Source: Rhodovulum visakhapatnamense (GTDB taxonomy: Bacteria; Pseudomonadota; Alphaproteobacteria; Rhodobacterales; Rhodobacteraceae). From it: a stretch of 64,000 nucleotides of DNA. Both the position numbers and the translations under genes were made by a program. A model generated the notes under the pieces. That model ran no database searches. It was not told the origin of the DNA and saw only the letters and a list, made by a program, of their open reading frames with translations. Location: positions 248,001 to 312,000 of the forward strand of contig NZ_SOEB01000001.1 in NCBI RefSeq assembly GCF_004365965.1, read 5' to 3'. Below are positions 19,901 through 27,017 of the stretch, piece after piece; the first letter of the stretch is position 1, and each line of letters opens with the position of its first letter.

Positions 19901-20434
19901 CTTTACCAGTCGATGCTGGAAGAGGCGATCGCCCGCATCAAGTCGGGCGAGCTGGAGGGAATGGCCGATACCGACAGCGACTGGTCGCCCCAGATCAATC
20001 TGGGCGTGCCGGTGCTGATCCCGGACGATTACGTGCCCGATCTCGACGTGCGGCTGGGGCTTTACCGGCGGCTCTCGACGCTCTCGACCAAGGTCGAGCT
20101 GGAAGGCTTTGCCGCCGAACTGATCGACCGTTTCGGCAAGCTGCCGAAAGAGGTCAACACGCTTCTGCTGGTGGTCCGCATCAAGGCGATGTGCAAGGCT
20201 GCGGGCATCGCCCGGCTCGACGGCGGGCCGAAGGGCGCGACCGTGCAGTTTCACAACGACAAGTTCGCCAATCCCGCCGGGCTGGTGGCCTTCATCCAGG
20301 ACCAGCAGGGGCTGGCCAAGGTCAAGGACAACAAGATCATCCTGCGCCGCGACTGGAAGAAGGACAGCGACAAGATCAAGGGCGCCTTCGCCATCGCTCG
20401 CGATCTGGCCGAAAAGGTGCGCCAGACCGCCTGA
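16991..20434 (+). CDS. mfd: Transcription-repair coupling factor
   Basis: Removes RNA polymerase stalled at DNA lesions and recruits UvrA. The 1147 residues are full length. The order is the UvrB-homology module (FPAWDCLPYDRISP), the polymerase-interaction domain around 450-530 (GDLVVHVEHGVGRYTGLE), the RecG-like translocase with Walker A GDVGFGKTE, DEEQ box (IIDEEQHFG) and motif VI (QIRGRVGRS), then the C-terminal TRCF domain. It converges with the MFS gene, only 8 bases away and with no evident terminator between them. Confidence 0.98.
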   Translation: MEDPRHITAGGAPEGFDARLLARELTRSGRPIVHVARDDKRLAAMRAALAFFAPEAVVLDFPAWDCLPYDRISPNADVEAARMATLATLAAGLSGRFILLTTLGAATQRVPAREVLQGASFTARVGMQIDEAALKAFLVRMGFTQAPTVMEPGDYAIRGGIVDIYPPGEAGPVRLDLFGDVLDGARRFDPATQRTTEKLKSVELAPVSEVILDEAAITRFRQNYRIEFGAAGTDDPLYEAVSAGRKHAGAEHWLPFFHDRLETIFDYLPGAAIYLDDQVTPARLSRWETIEDQYQTRREAMAQKGRIDTVYKPCPPGLMYLDDTAWEAAVAGHRVVQLAPLQQGLGPGVIDAGGRIGRNFAPERKLEQVSLFSALKDHIQTRREEGAVVVASYSEGARERLQGLLEDEGLSEATLISDIREVAEGRGLYLTVWALEHGFEGPGLTVISEQDVLGERLIRGPKKRRRAENFLTETQSLSPGDLVVHVEHGVGRYTGLETIAAAGAPHECLALEYAGGDRLYLPVENIELLSRYGHDEGLLDKLGGGAWQAKKAKLKERIREMADKLIRVAAERVLRHAPILEPAHHMWEAFSARFPYQETDDQLAAIEDVLTDMASGTPMDRLICGDVGFGKTEVAMRAAFVAAMSGVQVAVVAPTTLLARQHAKGFAERFRGFPVEVRQLSRFVPAKEAAATRAGLAEGTVDICIGTHALLAKGVRFRNLGLLIIDEEQHFGVAHKERLKQMRSDVHVLTLTATPIPRTLQMSLTGVRDLSIIGTPPVDRLSIRTYVSEFDTVTVREALLREHYRGGQSFFVVPRVKDLPEMEHFLREQVPEVSFITAHGQLAAGDLDERMNAFYDGKYDVLLATTIVESGLDIPTANTMIVHRADMFGLAQLYQIRGRVGRSKARAYAYLTTKPRAPLTPQAQKRLRVLGSLDTLGAGFTLASQDLDIRGAGNLIGEEQSGHVREVGFELYQSMLEEAIARIKSGELEGMADTDSDWSPQINLGVPVLIPDDYVPDLDVRLGLYRRLSTLSTKVELEGFAAELIDRFGKLPKEVNTLLLVVRIKAMCKAAGIARLDGGPKGATVQFHNDKFANPAGLVAFIQDQQGLAKVKDNKIILRRDWKKDSDKIKGAFAIARDLAEKVRQTA

Positions 20435-20442
20435 GCGGAGCC

Positions 20443-21639
20443 CTAACGCTTCGGCACGGTCAGCATCACGGCAAGCGCCGCGCCCACGGCGATGAAACAG
20501 CCGGTGGCCAGCGGCCGCGGCGTGCCGTCGAAAAGAAGCCCGATGGGCGAGGCCAGAAGCGCCGACAACGCGGTCGCGAAGGCGCCGATGATCGAGGCCG
20601 CCATCCCCGCCACATGGCCGAGCGGCTCCATCGCCAATGCGTTCAGGTTGCCGATGGTCAGTGCGTTCATCCCGAAGAAGGTGATCGACCACAGGATATA
20701 GGCCGGAAACTCGGCCCAGCCCGGCAAGAGGTGCAGCCAGAACGCGGCCATCATGACCCCCGACAGGACGAATTGCGCCATCAGCGCGGTCCGGATCAGG
20801 TAGCGCATGCCCAGCCGCCCGACCAGCATCGCGTTGAGAAAGCTCGCAGATCCGGCGCAGACAGCGACCACGCCGAACCAGACGGGAAAGCTGTCGCCCT
20901 TGTCGAAATAGATGTCATAGACCTGCTGGGTCGAGGTCAGGAACCCGAAGAACCCGGCGAAGATGAAGGTCTGCACCAGCGTCGCGCTACGCGCGACCGG
21001 CGAGCCCAGCACCTCGCGCGCCGCCGCCAGAAGCGGGCCGGGGCGCAACGGGCGGCGCGACTCGGGCGGCAGGGTTTCGGCCTGGCGCAGCCCGAACCAG
21101 CCCATCGAGACGACCGAAAAGACGAGGAAGGCGCCGAAGATCCCGCGCCAGCCGAAGCCCGCCATGATCACCGCGCCGACCGAGGGCGCCAGCGCCGGCA
21201 GCAGCGTGAAGATCGTCATGACGAAAGAGACGATCTTCGCCATGTCGCGCCCCGAATACAGGTCGCGCACCACGGCCAGCGCCACCACCCGGACGCCCGC
21301 CGCGCCGAAGCCCTGGATCGCCCGGCCGATCAGCAGCCATTCGAGGCTTTGTCCAAGCCCCGCGATGGCCGCGCCCAGCATATAGGCCAGCGCGGTGCCG
21401 AGGATCACCGGCTTTCGCCCGAAACAGTCCGACAGCGGCCCCATGATCAGCGTACCCGCCCCCATGCCCAGCATGAAGCTCGTGACCACGAATTGCGCTC
21501 GGTTCAGCGTCTCGGGCGTCAGTTCGGCGCCGATCTCGGGCAGGGCGGGCAGCATCGCGTCGATCGAGAAGGCGACGGTTGCAAAAAGCAACGCCGTCAT
21601 GGCGACGAATTCGACCCGCGAGAGACGCCGTGCGGCCAT
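20443..21639 (-). CDS. MFS drug/metabolite exporter, Bcr/CflA family
   Basis: A 398-residue inner-membrane major facilitator with 12 predicted helices. The loop after helix 2 reads GPLSDCFGRKPV, the conserved MFS motif A, and the overall pattern (SIDAMLPALPEIG at helix 1, RAIQGFGAAGVRVVALAVVRD at helix 4-5) matches Bcr/CflA proteins, which export bicyclomycin, chloramphenicol or dipeptides. Actual substrate unknown. ATG at 21639 follows an AAAGGA site. Monocistronic. Confidence 0.9.
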   Translation of the reverse strand: MAARRLSRVEFVAMTALLFATVAFSIDAMLPALPEIGAELTPETLNRAQFVVTSFMLGMGAGTLIMGPLSDCFGRKPVILGTALAYMLGAAIAGLGQSLEWLLIGRAIQGFGAAGVRVVALAVVRDLYSGRDMAKIVSFVMTIFTLLPALAPSVGAVIMAGFGWRGIFGAFLVFSVVSMGWFGLRQAETLPPESRRPLRPGPLLAAAREVLGSPVARSATLVQTFIFAGFFGFLTSTQQVYDIYFDKGDSFPVWFGVVAVCAGSASFLNAMLVGRLGMRYLIRTALMAQFVLSGVMMAAFWLHLLPGWAEFPAYILWSITFFGMNALTIGNLNALAMEPLGHVAGMAASIIGAFATALSALLASPIGLLFDGTPRPLATGCFIAVGAALAVMLTVPKR

Positions 21640-21789
21640 GAGCTGTCCTTTCCTGCTGAGGGATTAGATCCGGGCGGGCGAAGCGCCCGAAAGCCGCCGG
21701 TCCGGCCTCTCGCCCTTAGACGATCCTGCGAGGTCGGACAAGGCAGCGCCACTGTGCGTCAGTGCACAACTTGCGGGACCTGCTGCGGA

Positions 21790-22440
21790 TCAGTGCGGCC
21801 CGGCGGCGGTCGGCGCGCCTGAGAGCTCGGCGATGACGTCGAGCCAAAGCTCGGTCGGCTGGGCGCCCACCAGCACATGCGTATCGGCCAGGATGAAGGT
21901 CGGTACCCCGCTCACGCCCCGCTCGCGCGCATGGGCGTCGCGGGCGCGCACCCCGTCCAGATCGGCGTCACTGGCCAGAAGCCGCGCGATCATCGTCCCG
22001 TCGAGCCCGGCCGAGGCGGCCAGGTCGGTCAGCACCTCCGGGTCGCCAATGTCGCGGCCCTGCTGGAAATAGGCCTCGAAAAGCGCGGTCACGACCTCGG
22101 TCTGGCGGTGTTCGATCCCGGCCCAGTGGATCAGCCGGTGTGCGTCGAGCGTGTTCGGTGTGCGGGCGATGGCGGCAAGGTTCAGCTCGATCCCGGTCTC
22201 GCGGGCGCGGCGGTCGATTTCGGCATAGGCGCGAACGGCCTCGGTCTGGCCGCCGAACTTGGCCTCGAGATAGGCGCGCCGGTCCATGCCCGCGCGCGGC
22301 ATGCCGGGGTTCAGCTGGAAGGGCTGCCAGGCGATGGTGAAGGGATGGTCGGGGCGCTCGGCCAGGGCCGCGTCCAGCAGCCGCTTGCCGATCAGGCACC
22401 AGGGGCAGATCGGATCCGAGAAGATATCAAGCCGGATCAT
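21790..22440 (-). CDS. DsbA-family thioredoxin-fold oxidoreductase (FrnE/HCCA isomerase-like)
   Basis: A 216-residue cytoplasmic thioredoxin-fold protein with CPWC near the start (DIFSDPICPWCLIGKRLL), the VSGVPTFIL cis-Pro loop, and the large helical insert of DsbA. This pattern matches FrnE-like DsbA proteins and 2-hydroxychromene-2-carboxylate isomerases; no signal peptide. ATG at 22440 is preferred to 22452 since GAGG lies 6 bases before it. It overlaps the acyl-CoA synthetase end by 14 bases, so the two are one operon. Confidence 0.88.
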   Translation of the reverse strand: MIRLDIFSDPICPWCLIGKRLLDAALAERPDHPFTIAWQPFQLNPGMPRAGMDRRAYLEAKFGGQTEAVRAYAEIDRRARETGIELNLAAIARTPNTLDAHRLIHWAGIEHRQTEVVTALFEAYFQQGRDIGDPEVLTDLAASAGLDGTMIARLLASDADLDGVRARDAHARERGVSGVPTFILADTHVLVGAQPTELWLDVIAELSGAPTAAGPH

Positions 22441-23956
22441 GCGCGGCCTCATGGCGTTGCCGGATCAGGCGGCGGTTGAGCTTGCCATTGGGGTTCTTCG
22501 GCAATTCGTCGAGATGGACGTAAAGCCGGGGCTGCTTGTAGCGCGCCAGCCGCTCGGCGGCAAAGGCGGCCAGCTCGGCCTCGTCCAGCGGCGTGCCGGT
22601 ATAGAAGGCGGCAATCACGGTGGTGTCGGCCTTGACCGCAATCTCGGTCGCGGCGACCTCGTGGATGGCGGGGTGTTCCATCAAGGCGCGTTCGACCTCC
22701 AGCGGCGAGACCCGCACGCCGCCCGCGTTCAGCATGTCGTCGCCGCGCCCCAGATAGGTGATGGCGCCATCCTGGGCCATTTCGACCATGTCGCCGGTCA
22801 GGAACCATTCGCCCGCGAACCGCGCGCGGGTCTCGGCCTCGGCCTTGAGATAGCCCAGCATCACCCCCGGATCGCGGTTCGAGACCGCGAGCTGCCCGGG
22901 CTCGCCGCGCGCGACGGGGGCGTTGTCGGGGCCCAGAACGGCGATGCGGCGCCCGGCCTGCGGATAGCCCGAGGCCGGAAGCGGCGCGGGACGCGCGGGG
23001 CTGCCCGAGACGAAGGTCGAGCATTCGGACATGCCGAGCGCCTCATAGACGAAGGTGCCGGTCGCCTCGCGCCAGGCGGCCCGGGTGGCTTCGGGCATCT
23101 TCTCGCCCGCCGACAGCCCGTGGCGCAGCTTCGGCAGCACGATTTGCGGATGCGCCTTCAGCATCTGCCGGTAAACCCCCGGCGCGGCGGCGAAGAGGGT
23201 TGCATCGAAGCGGCGCAGCAACAGCGGCAGGTCGCCCGGCTGCACCCCCGGGGCCGGGATCAGCGCCGTCGCGCCGATGGCCCAGGGATCGAGAAGCCCG
23301 GTGCCCAGCGTATAGGTCCAGTTGAAGGCTCCGGCATGCAGCAGCCGGTCCTCGGCCGAAAGCCCGTACCAGCCGTCCCACATCATCCGCCGCGCCCAGA
23401 CGGCGCGGTGCCCATGGATCACGCCGCGCGGCTGGCCCGAGGTGCCCGAGGTATAGACCACATAGGCGGGCCGGTCCGGATCGCCCAGCACATAGTCGGC
23501 GGGCGCGTGAGTGTAAAACCCGCGCTGGGTCTCGATATCCAGCACCGGCGCGGGGCAGTCCTCGGGCAGCGCCACGTTCGGCCCGGCGAAGATCGCCACC
23601 GGCTCGATCTCGGCGGCGAGCTTGCCGATCTCGATGCGCGTCAGCATCGCCGAGGTCGGCACCGGCACCAGCCCGGCGGCGATGGCCGCCAGATAGGCGA
23701 TCGGGAACTCGACCCCGTTGCCCAGCCGCAGCAGCACCCGGCCGCCCTCCGGCAGGCCCATTGCCAGAAGGCCTGCGGCAAGGCCGCGCACTGCGGCCTC
23801 GAGCCGGGCATAGGACCAGCGCTCGGCGCCATGCGGGCCGACGATGGCCAGCGCCACCTTGTCGGGCGACAGCGCGGCGGGGGCCAGCACATAGGCGGCC
23901 AGGTTGAACGGGGCGGGGCAAGGCGCGGGCGCGCCCTCATCGAAGATCGCGTGCAT
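22427..23956 (-). CDS. AMP-forming acyl-CoA synthetase, benzoate-CoA-ligase-like
   Basis: A 509-residue ANL-superfamily ligase that activates a carboxylic acid to acyl-AMP and then acyl-CoA. Visible motifs: YTSGTSGQPRGV (P-loop), YEALGMSEC (A5), WFLTGDM and YLGRGDDMLNAGGVRVSPLEVE hinge region, and the catalytic Lys in NPNGKLNRR near the end. The hinge and benzoate-ligase-like layout suggest an aromatic or short branched acid, but the substrate cannot be read. The start at 23956 gives a family-like N terminus. It is divergent from an XRE-cupin regulator, with a palindrome between them, and is followed by the DsbA-like gene. Confidence 0.88.
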   Translation of the reverse strand: MHAIFDEGAPAPCPAPFNLAAYVLAPAALSPDKVALAIVGPHGAERWSYARLEAAVRGLAAGLLAMGLPEGGRVLLRLGNGVEFPIAYLAAIAAGLVPVPTSAMLTRIEIGKLAAEIEPVAIFAGPNVALPEDCPAPVLDIETQRGFYTHAPADYVLGDPDRPAYVVYTSGTSGQPRGVIHGHRAVWARRMMWDGWYGLSAEDRLLHAGAFNWTYTLGTGLLDPWAIGATALIPAPGVQPGDLPLLLRRFDATLFAAAPGVYRQMLKAHPQIVLPKLRHGLSAGEKMPEATRAAWREATGTFVYEALGMSECSTFVSGSPARPAPLPASGYPQAGRRIAVLGPDNAPVARGEPGQLAVSNRDPGVMLGYLKAEAETRARFAGEWFLTGDMVEMAQDGAITYLGRGDDMLNAGGVRVSPLEVERALMEHPAIHEVAATEIAVKADTTVIAAFYTGTPLDEAELAAFAAERLARYKQPRLYVHLDELPKNPNGKLNRRLIRQRHEAAHDPA

Positions 23957-23978
23957 GCCAGAGGTGCTAGCCGCGCGA

Positions 23979-23994
23979 CCTTGCGGTTGCAAGG
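23979..23994. promoter_or_regulatory. Palindrome between acyl-CoA synthetase and XRE regulator
   Basis: CCTTGC-GGTT-GCAAGG, a perfect 6+6 palindrome, sits in the 61-base divergent gap, 24 bases before the regulator ATG. It is a good candidate operator for that regulator. Inference from position and symmetry only. Confidence 0.42.
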
Positions 23995-24017
23995 GGCAAG
24001 CTCTAAGAGCGGAGCGC

Positions 24018-24641
24018 ATGGACGAGCAGAGCGAACACAGCCTGATCCGCATCGCCCGCGCCCAGGGAGAGGCCGAGGCGGCCGAACCGCTGGATCTGGG
24101 GCGCCGGGTGCGCGAGCTGCGCACCGAGAAGGGCTGGACGCTGGAACAGGCGGCCCGCCAGGCGGGTCTTGCGCGCTCGACCCTGTCCAAGATCGAAAAC
24201 GACCAGATGTCGCCGACCTATGACGCGCTGAAGAAGCTTGCGACCGGGCTGGGCGTGTCGGTGCCGCAGCTGTTCACGCCGATGCGGGGCGCGCGGGCGG
24301 GCGGGCGGATGGCGGTGACGCGCACCGGCGAGGGCGCGGCCCATGCCACCGCCACCTACGAGCACGAGCTGATGGCGGGCGCGCTGGCGCGCAAGCGCAT
24401 GATGCCCTACCGGACCCGGATCCGCGCCCGCGACGTGGCCGAGTTCGACGGCTGGGTGCGGCACGAGGGCGAAGAGTTCCTTTATGTGCTGACCGGCGTC
24501 GTGCGGCTTTACACCGAATTCTACGCGTCGGTGGACATGCGGCGGGGCGACAGCGCCTATTACGATGCGACCATGGGGCACAATCTGGTCTCGGTCAGCC
24601 AGGAGGACGCGACCGTGCTTTGGGTGACCTCGGTCGATTGA
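24018..24641 (+). CDS. XRE-family regulator with C-terminal cupin domain
   Basis: A 207-residue repressor or activator: helix-turn-helix at about 27-85 (TLEQAARQAGLARSTLSKIEN) and a cupin sensor domain in the second half (HEGEEFLYVLTGVVRLY). XRE-cupin proteins usually control an adjacent catabolic operon and bind its substrate or CoA ester. Here the divergent acyl-CoA synthetase is the evident target. ATG at 24018 follows GAGCGGAG; the frame is open upstream but crosses into the synthetase. Confidence 0.88.
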   Translation: MDEQSEHSLIRIARAQGEAEAAEPLDLGRRVRELRTEKGWTLEQAARQAGLARSTLSKIENDQMSPTYDALKKLATGLGVSVPQLFTPMRGARAGGRMAVTRTGEGAAHATATYEHELMAGALARKRMMPYRTRIRARDVAEFDGWVRHEGEEFLYVLTGVVRLYTEFYASVDMRRGDSAYYDATMGHNLVSVSQEDATVLWVTSVD

Positions 24642-24658
24642 CGCGTCCGGCGCGGGTC

Positions 24659-24784
24659 CTAAAGCGCGTTCCGAACGGCGCGGGCGCTGGCCGAGATGTC
24701 CTTGCCCACCCCCTCGACGGTCGAGCATCCGGCCATCGCGAGCGCCAGCGCGACAAGAAGCAGACGGGGAAGAATACGGGCCAT
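24659..24784 (-). CDS. Entericidin-like small lipoprotein
   Basis: A 41-residue lipoprotein: signal MARILPRLLLVALALAMAGC with a lipobox ending at Cys20, then STVEGVGKDISASARA, the entericidin EcnA/B pattern. Entericidins are small envelope lipoproteins first described as a toxin/antidote pair; elsewhere they are mostly single genes of unclear role. ATG at 24784 follows GAGGAGAA and starts 1 base past the stop of the binding-protein gene, so it is translationally coupled to it. Confidence 0.85.
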   Translation of the reverse strand: MARILPRLLLVALALAMAGCSTVEGVGKDISASARAVRNAL

Positions 24785-24785
24785 C

Positions 24786-26618
24786 TCAGTTCTCCTCGGA
24801 CCACCAGACATCGGGCAGGAAGCCGACCCAGTCGCCATAGACCGGGATCGTCCCGGGGTAGTGCAGCCGGGCGGCATGGGCAAGATGCGAGCTGGGCGCG
24901 TACCAGATCGGGATGACATAGCGCCCGGTGGTCAGCACCCGGTCAAGCGCGCGGGTCGCGGCGATGAAGTCGTCTCTCCCGGTGGCGTTCAGAAGGGACC
25001 GGATCATCGCCTCGGCGGCGGGGCTGTCGATGCCCATCCAGTTGCCGGTGCCGGGCTGGGTCACGCCCGCCGCCCCCCAGTACAGCCATTGCTCGTTGCC
25101 CGGAGACAGCGACAGCGCGCGGGCGTAGACCGTCATGTCGAAATCGTAGGACGCGGTGCGCTGGACATATTGCGCCGCATCGACCTGGGTCACGCGGACC
25201 TCGATGCCCATCCGCTGCAGCGCATCGGCAAACAGGGTCACGATGCGTTCGCTGTCCGAGGCGCCCTGCACCAGCAGGATCTCGAACCGGAAGGGCGCGC
25301 CCTTATCGTTTCTGAGCCTGCCCCCGGGGCCGACCGTCCACCCGGCTTCGGCCAGCCGCGCCAGCGCCGCGCGCAGGTTCCGGCGGTTCTGCGGCCGCCC
25401 GTCCGAGACCGGCAGCGCATAGCCGTCCAGCGCGCCGGGCAACAGGCTGTCGGCAAAGGGGGCCAGAAGCGCGCGCACCTTTCCCTCGGCCGGACCCGGA
25501 CGCATGCCGAGTTCGGAATTCGAGAAATAGGACGCGATCCGGGGCTGGGTGCCGCCGGTCAGGGTCTGGTTGATGAATTCGAAGTTGAACGCGAGGATCA
25601 TCGCGTCGCGCACCCGCCAGTCGGCGAAGACCGGCCGCCGCGTGTTCATCGCGAGGCCCGAAATGCCCGAGGGCCGGTGGTGCGGGATCTCGGCCTTGAC
25701 GATGCGGCCGTCGCGGACCGCCGGAAAGTCATAGGCGCTTTGCCAGCGGGCATCGTTCGTTTCGCGGTAGATGTCGACCTCGCCCGCGGTGAAGGCCGCG
25801 AACAGCGCGGCCCCGTCGGCGTAGTAGTCGTGGCGGATCACGTCGAAATTGTGCTGGCCGCGGTTGAAGGGCAGGTCGCGCCCCCAATAGTCGGGATTGC
25901 GGCGCAGGCTGACGAAGCGGCCCGGCTCGACTTCCGAGACGACGTAAGGCCCGCTGCCGATGGGCGGCTCAAGCCCGCTGCGGGTGAAGTCGCGGCCTTC
26001 CCATTGCGCCTTCTTCAGGATCGGTCTCAGCCCCAGGATCAGCGGCAATTCGCGGTCGGGCGCGTTGAAGGTGAACCGCACGCTGCGCGGCCCCACGGCC
26101 TCGGCCCGGGCGATCTTCTCATAGCCGTTGCGATAGCGCGGATGACCCAGCGTGCCCAGCGTCTCGACCGACCAGAGCACATCCTCGACCGTGACCGGGC
26201 TGCCATCCGAGAACCGGGCCTCGGGCCGCAGGGTGAATTCGACCCAGTCGCGATTCGGGCCGGTGGTGACGGTTTCGGCCAGAAGCCCGTAAAGCGTAAA
26301 GGGCTCGTCCCAGGATCGGCCCATCAGGCTTTCGTAGCTTTCATGGCCCAGCGCCCAGGGCGCGGTGCCTTTCAGCAGGAACGGGTTCAGGCTGTCGAAA
26401 CTGCCGGTCTCGCCCAGCACGATTCGCCCGCCCTTGGGCGCGTCGGGATTGGCATAGGGCAGGGCCACAAAATCCGGTGGGAGAGCCGGGTCGCCATACA
26501 TAGCGATGCCATGGGCGGGGGCAGGCGCGGCGGCCTCGGCCAGGCCGAGACCGGCCGAGAGAATCACGCCGAGTGCTGCGCCTGCGACTCGCGCCGCGCG
26601 AAGGGGGATGCCTGTCAT
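24786..26618 (-). CDS. Extracellular solute-binding protein, family 5 (YejA-like)
   Basis: Periplasmic binding protein of a peptide-type ABC importer, 610 residues, with a Sec signal in the first 35 residues (AGAALGVILSAGLGLAEAAA). The patterns GIAMYGDPALP, PDAPKGGRIVLG, SFDSLNPF and NRGQHNFDVIRHDYY are typical of YejA (microcin C or oligopeptide uptake). No yejB, yejE or yejF permease or ATPase gene is next to it, so it is an orphan here or its partners lie elsewhere. The ATG at 26618 has only a weak AAGG. The entericidin-like gene follows directly. Confidence 0.92.
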   Translation of the reverse strand: MTGIPLRAARVAGAALGVILSAGLGLAEAAAPAPAHGIAMYGDPALPPDFVALPYANPDAPKGGRIVLGETGSFDSLNPFLLKGTAPWALGHESYESLMGRSWDEPFTLYGLLAETVTTGPNRDWVEFTLRPEARFSDGSPVTVEDVLWSVETLGTLGHPRYRNGYEKIARAEAVGPRSVRFTFNAPDRELPLILGLRPILKKAQWEGRDFTRSGLEPPIGSGPYVVSEVEPGRFVSLRRNPDYWGRDLPFNRGQHNFDVIRHDYYADGAALFAAFTAGEVDIYRETNDARWQSAYDFPAVRDGRIVKAEIPHHRPSGISGLAMNTRRPVFADWRVRDAMILAFNFEFINQTLTGGTQPRIASYFSNSELGMRPGPAEGKVRALLAPFADSLLPGALDGYALPVSDGRPQNRRNLRAALARLAEAGWTVGPGGRLRNDKGAPFRFEILLVQGASDSERIVTLFADALQRMGIEVRVTQVDAAQYVQRTASYDFDMTVYARALSLSPGNEQWLYWGAAGVTQPGTGNWMGIDSPAAEAMIRSLLNATGRDDFIAATRALDRVLTTGRYVIPIWYAPSSHLAHAARLHYPGTIPVYGDWVGFLPDVWWSEEN

Positions 26619-26702
26619 GGTGCTCGGGCCTTGTTCCGGCTGGGCCTTGTTTTGCTTGACCGCGAGCCTACGCGGAGCACCGTGGCTTTTCAAACTTTTA
26701 GC

Positions 26703-26731
26703 TTGGCCCTCGGCGCCGGATTGCGTATAAA
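26703..26731 (+). promoter_or_regulatory. Sigma70-type promoter of a candidate small RNA
   Basis: TTGGCC, a 17-base spacer, then TATAAA (26726-26731). Spacing is ideal and the -10 is five of six. No protein gene follows on the + strand before the terminator at 26787. Confidence 0.55.
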
Positions 26732-26737
26732 GAACCC

Positions 26738-26812
26738 ACTGCTCGATAGGTTTCTTGCCTGTATGAAACCTGCCTCAATAACTTAACGCCCGCCTTGTGC
26801 GGGCGTTTTTTT
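26738..26812 (+). ncRNA. Candidate trans-acting small RNA, about 75 nt
   Basis: Between the promoter at 26703 and a textbook terminator ending in seven T lies a short stretch with no reading frame worth calling. It can fold into a 7-bp stem (AGGTTTC at 26748-26754 with GAAACCT at 26765-26771, loop of 10 bases), a single-stranded linker rich in A and C (about 26772-26786), and the terminator hairpin. That is the layout of an Hfq-dependent sRNA. Family and targets unknown; start site estimated. Confidence 0.5.
26787..26812 (+). terminator. Strong Rho-independent terminator
   Basis: CGCCCGC (26787-26793), loop CTTGT, GCGGGCG (26799-26805), then TTTTTTT. It has no + strand protein gene upstream, which is why a small RNA is proposed. 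Confidence 0.88.
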
Positions 26813-26984
26813 CTGCGCGTTCGATGGATATCCCGGGCAAGAGAATCGACCGGGCGCGGGGCGCATCGGGTCCCGGCCGCAGCGGCCTCCGCCTACAGGC
26901 CGCAGCCGGTCGAGCCAATTCACTTCGGCTCCCGTTCGCGTGTGTTTCCCTGCTATGCCGCCGTCCCCGCGCCATGTAGGATTT

Positions 26985-26996
26985 CTGCAACTGCAG
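26985..26996. promoter_or_regulatory. Possible PhaR site upstream of bdhA
   Basis: CTGC-AACT-GCAG, an inverted repeat like the CTGC-N-GCAG sites recalled for the polyhydroxybutyrate regulator PhaR, lies 21 bases before the bdhA start. Suggestive only. Confidence 0.35.
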
Positions 26997-27017
26997 CATT
27001 CACGAAAGGGGTTTCAA

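Noticed and set aside
16910-20692. 1260-codon open frame on the minus strand opposite mfd
   Set aside because: Complementary shadow of the unmistakable mfd gene; composition is His/Arg/Ala-rich without domains.
26761-27017. Terminator at 26787 as a riboswitch or attenuator for bdhA
   Set aside because: It lies over 200 bases before the bdhA start, with no conserved leader fold or alternative antiterminator stem seen; a free-standing sRNA fits better.
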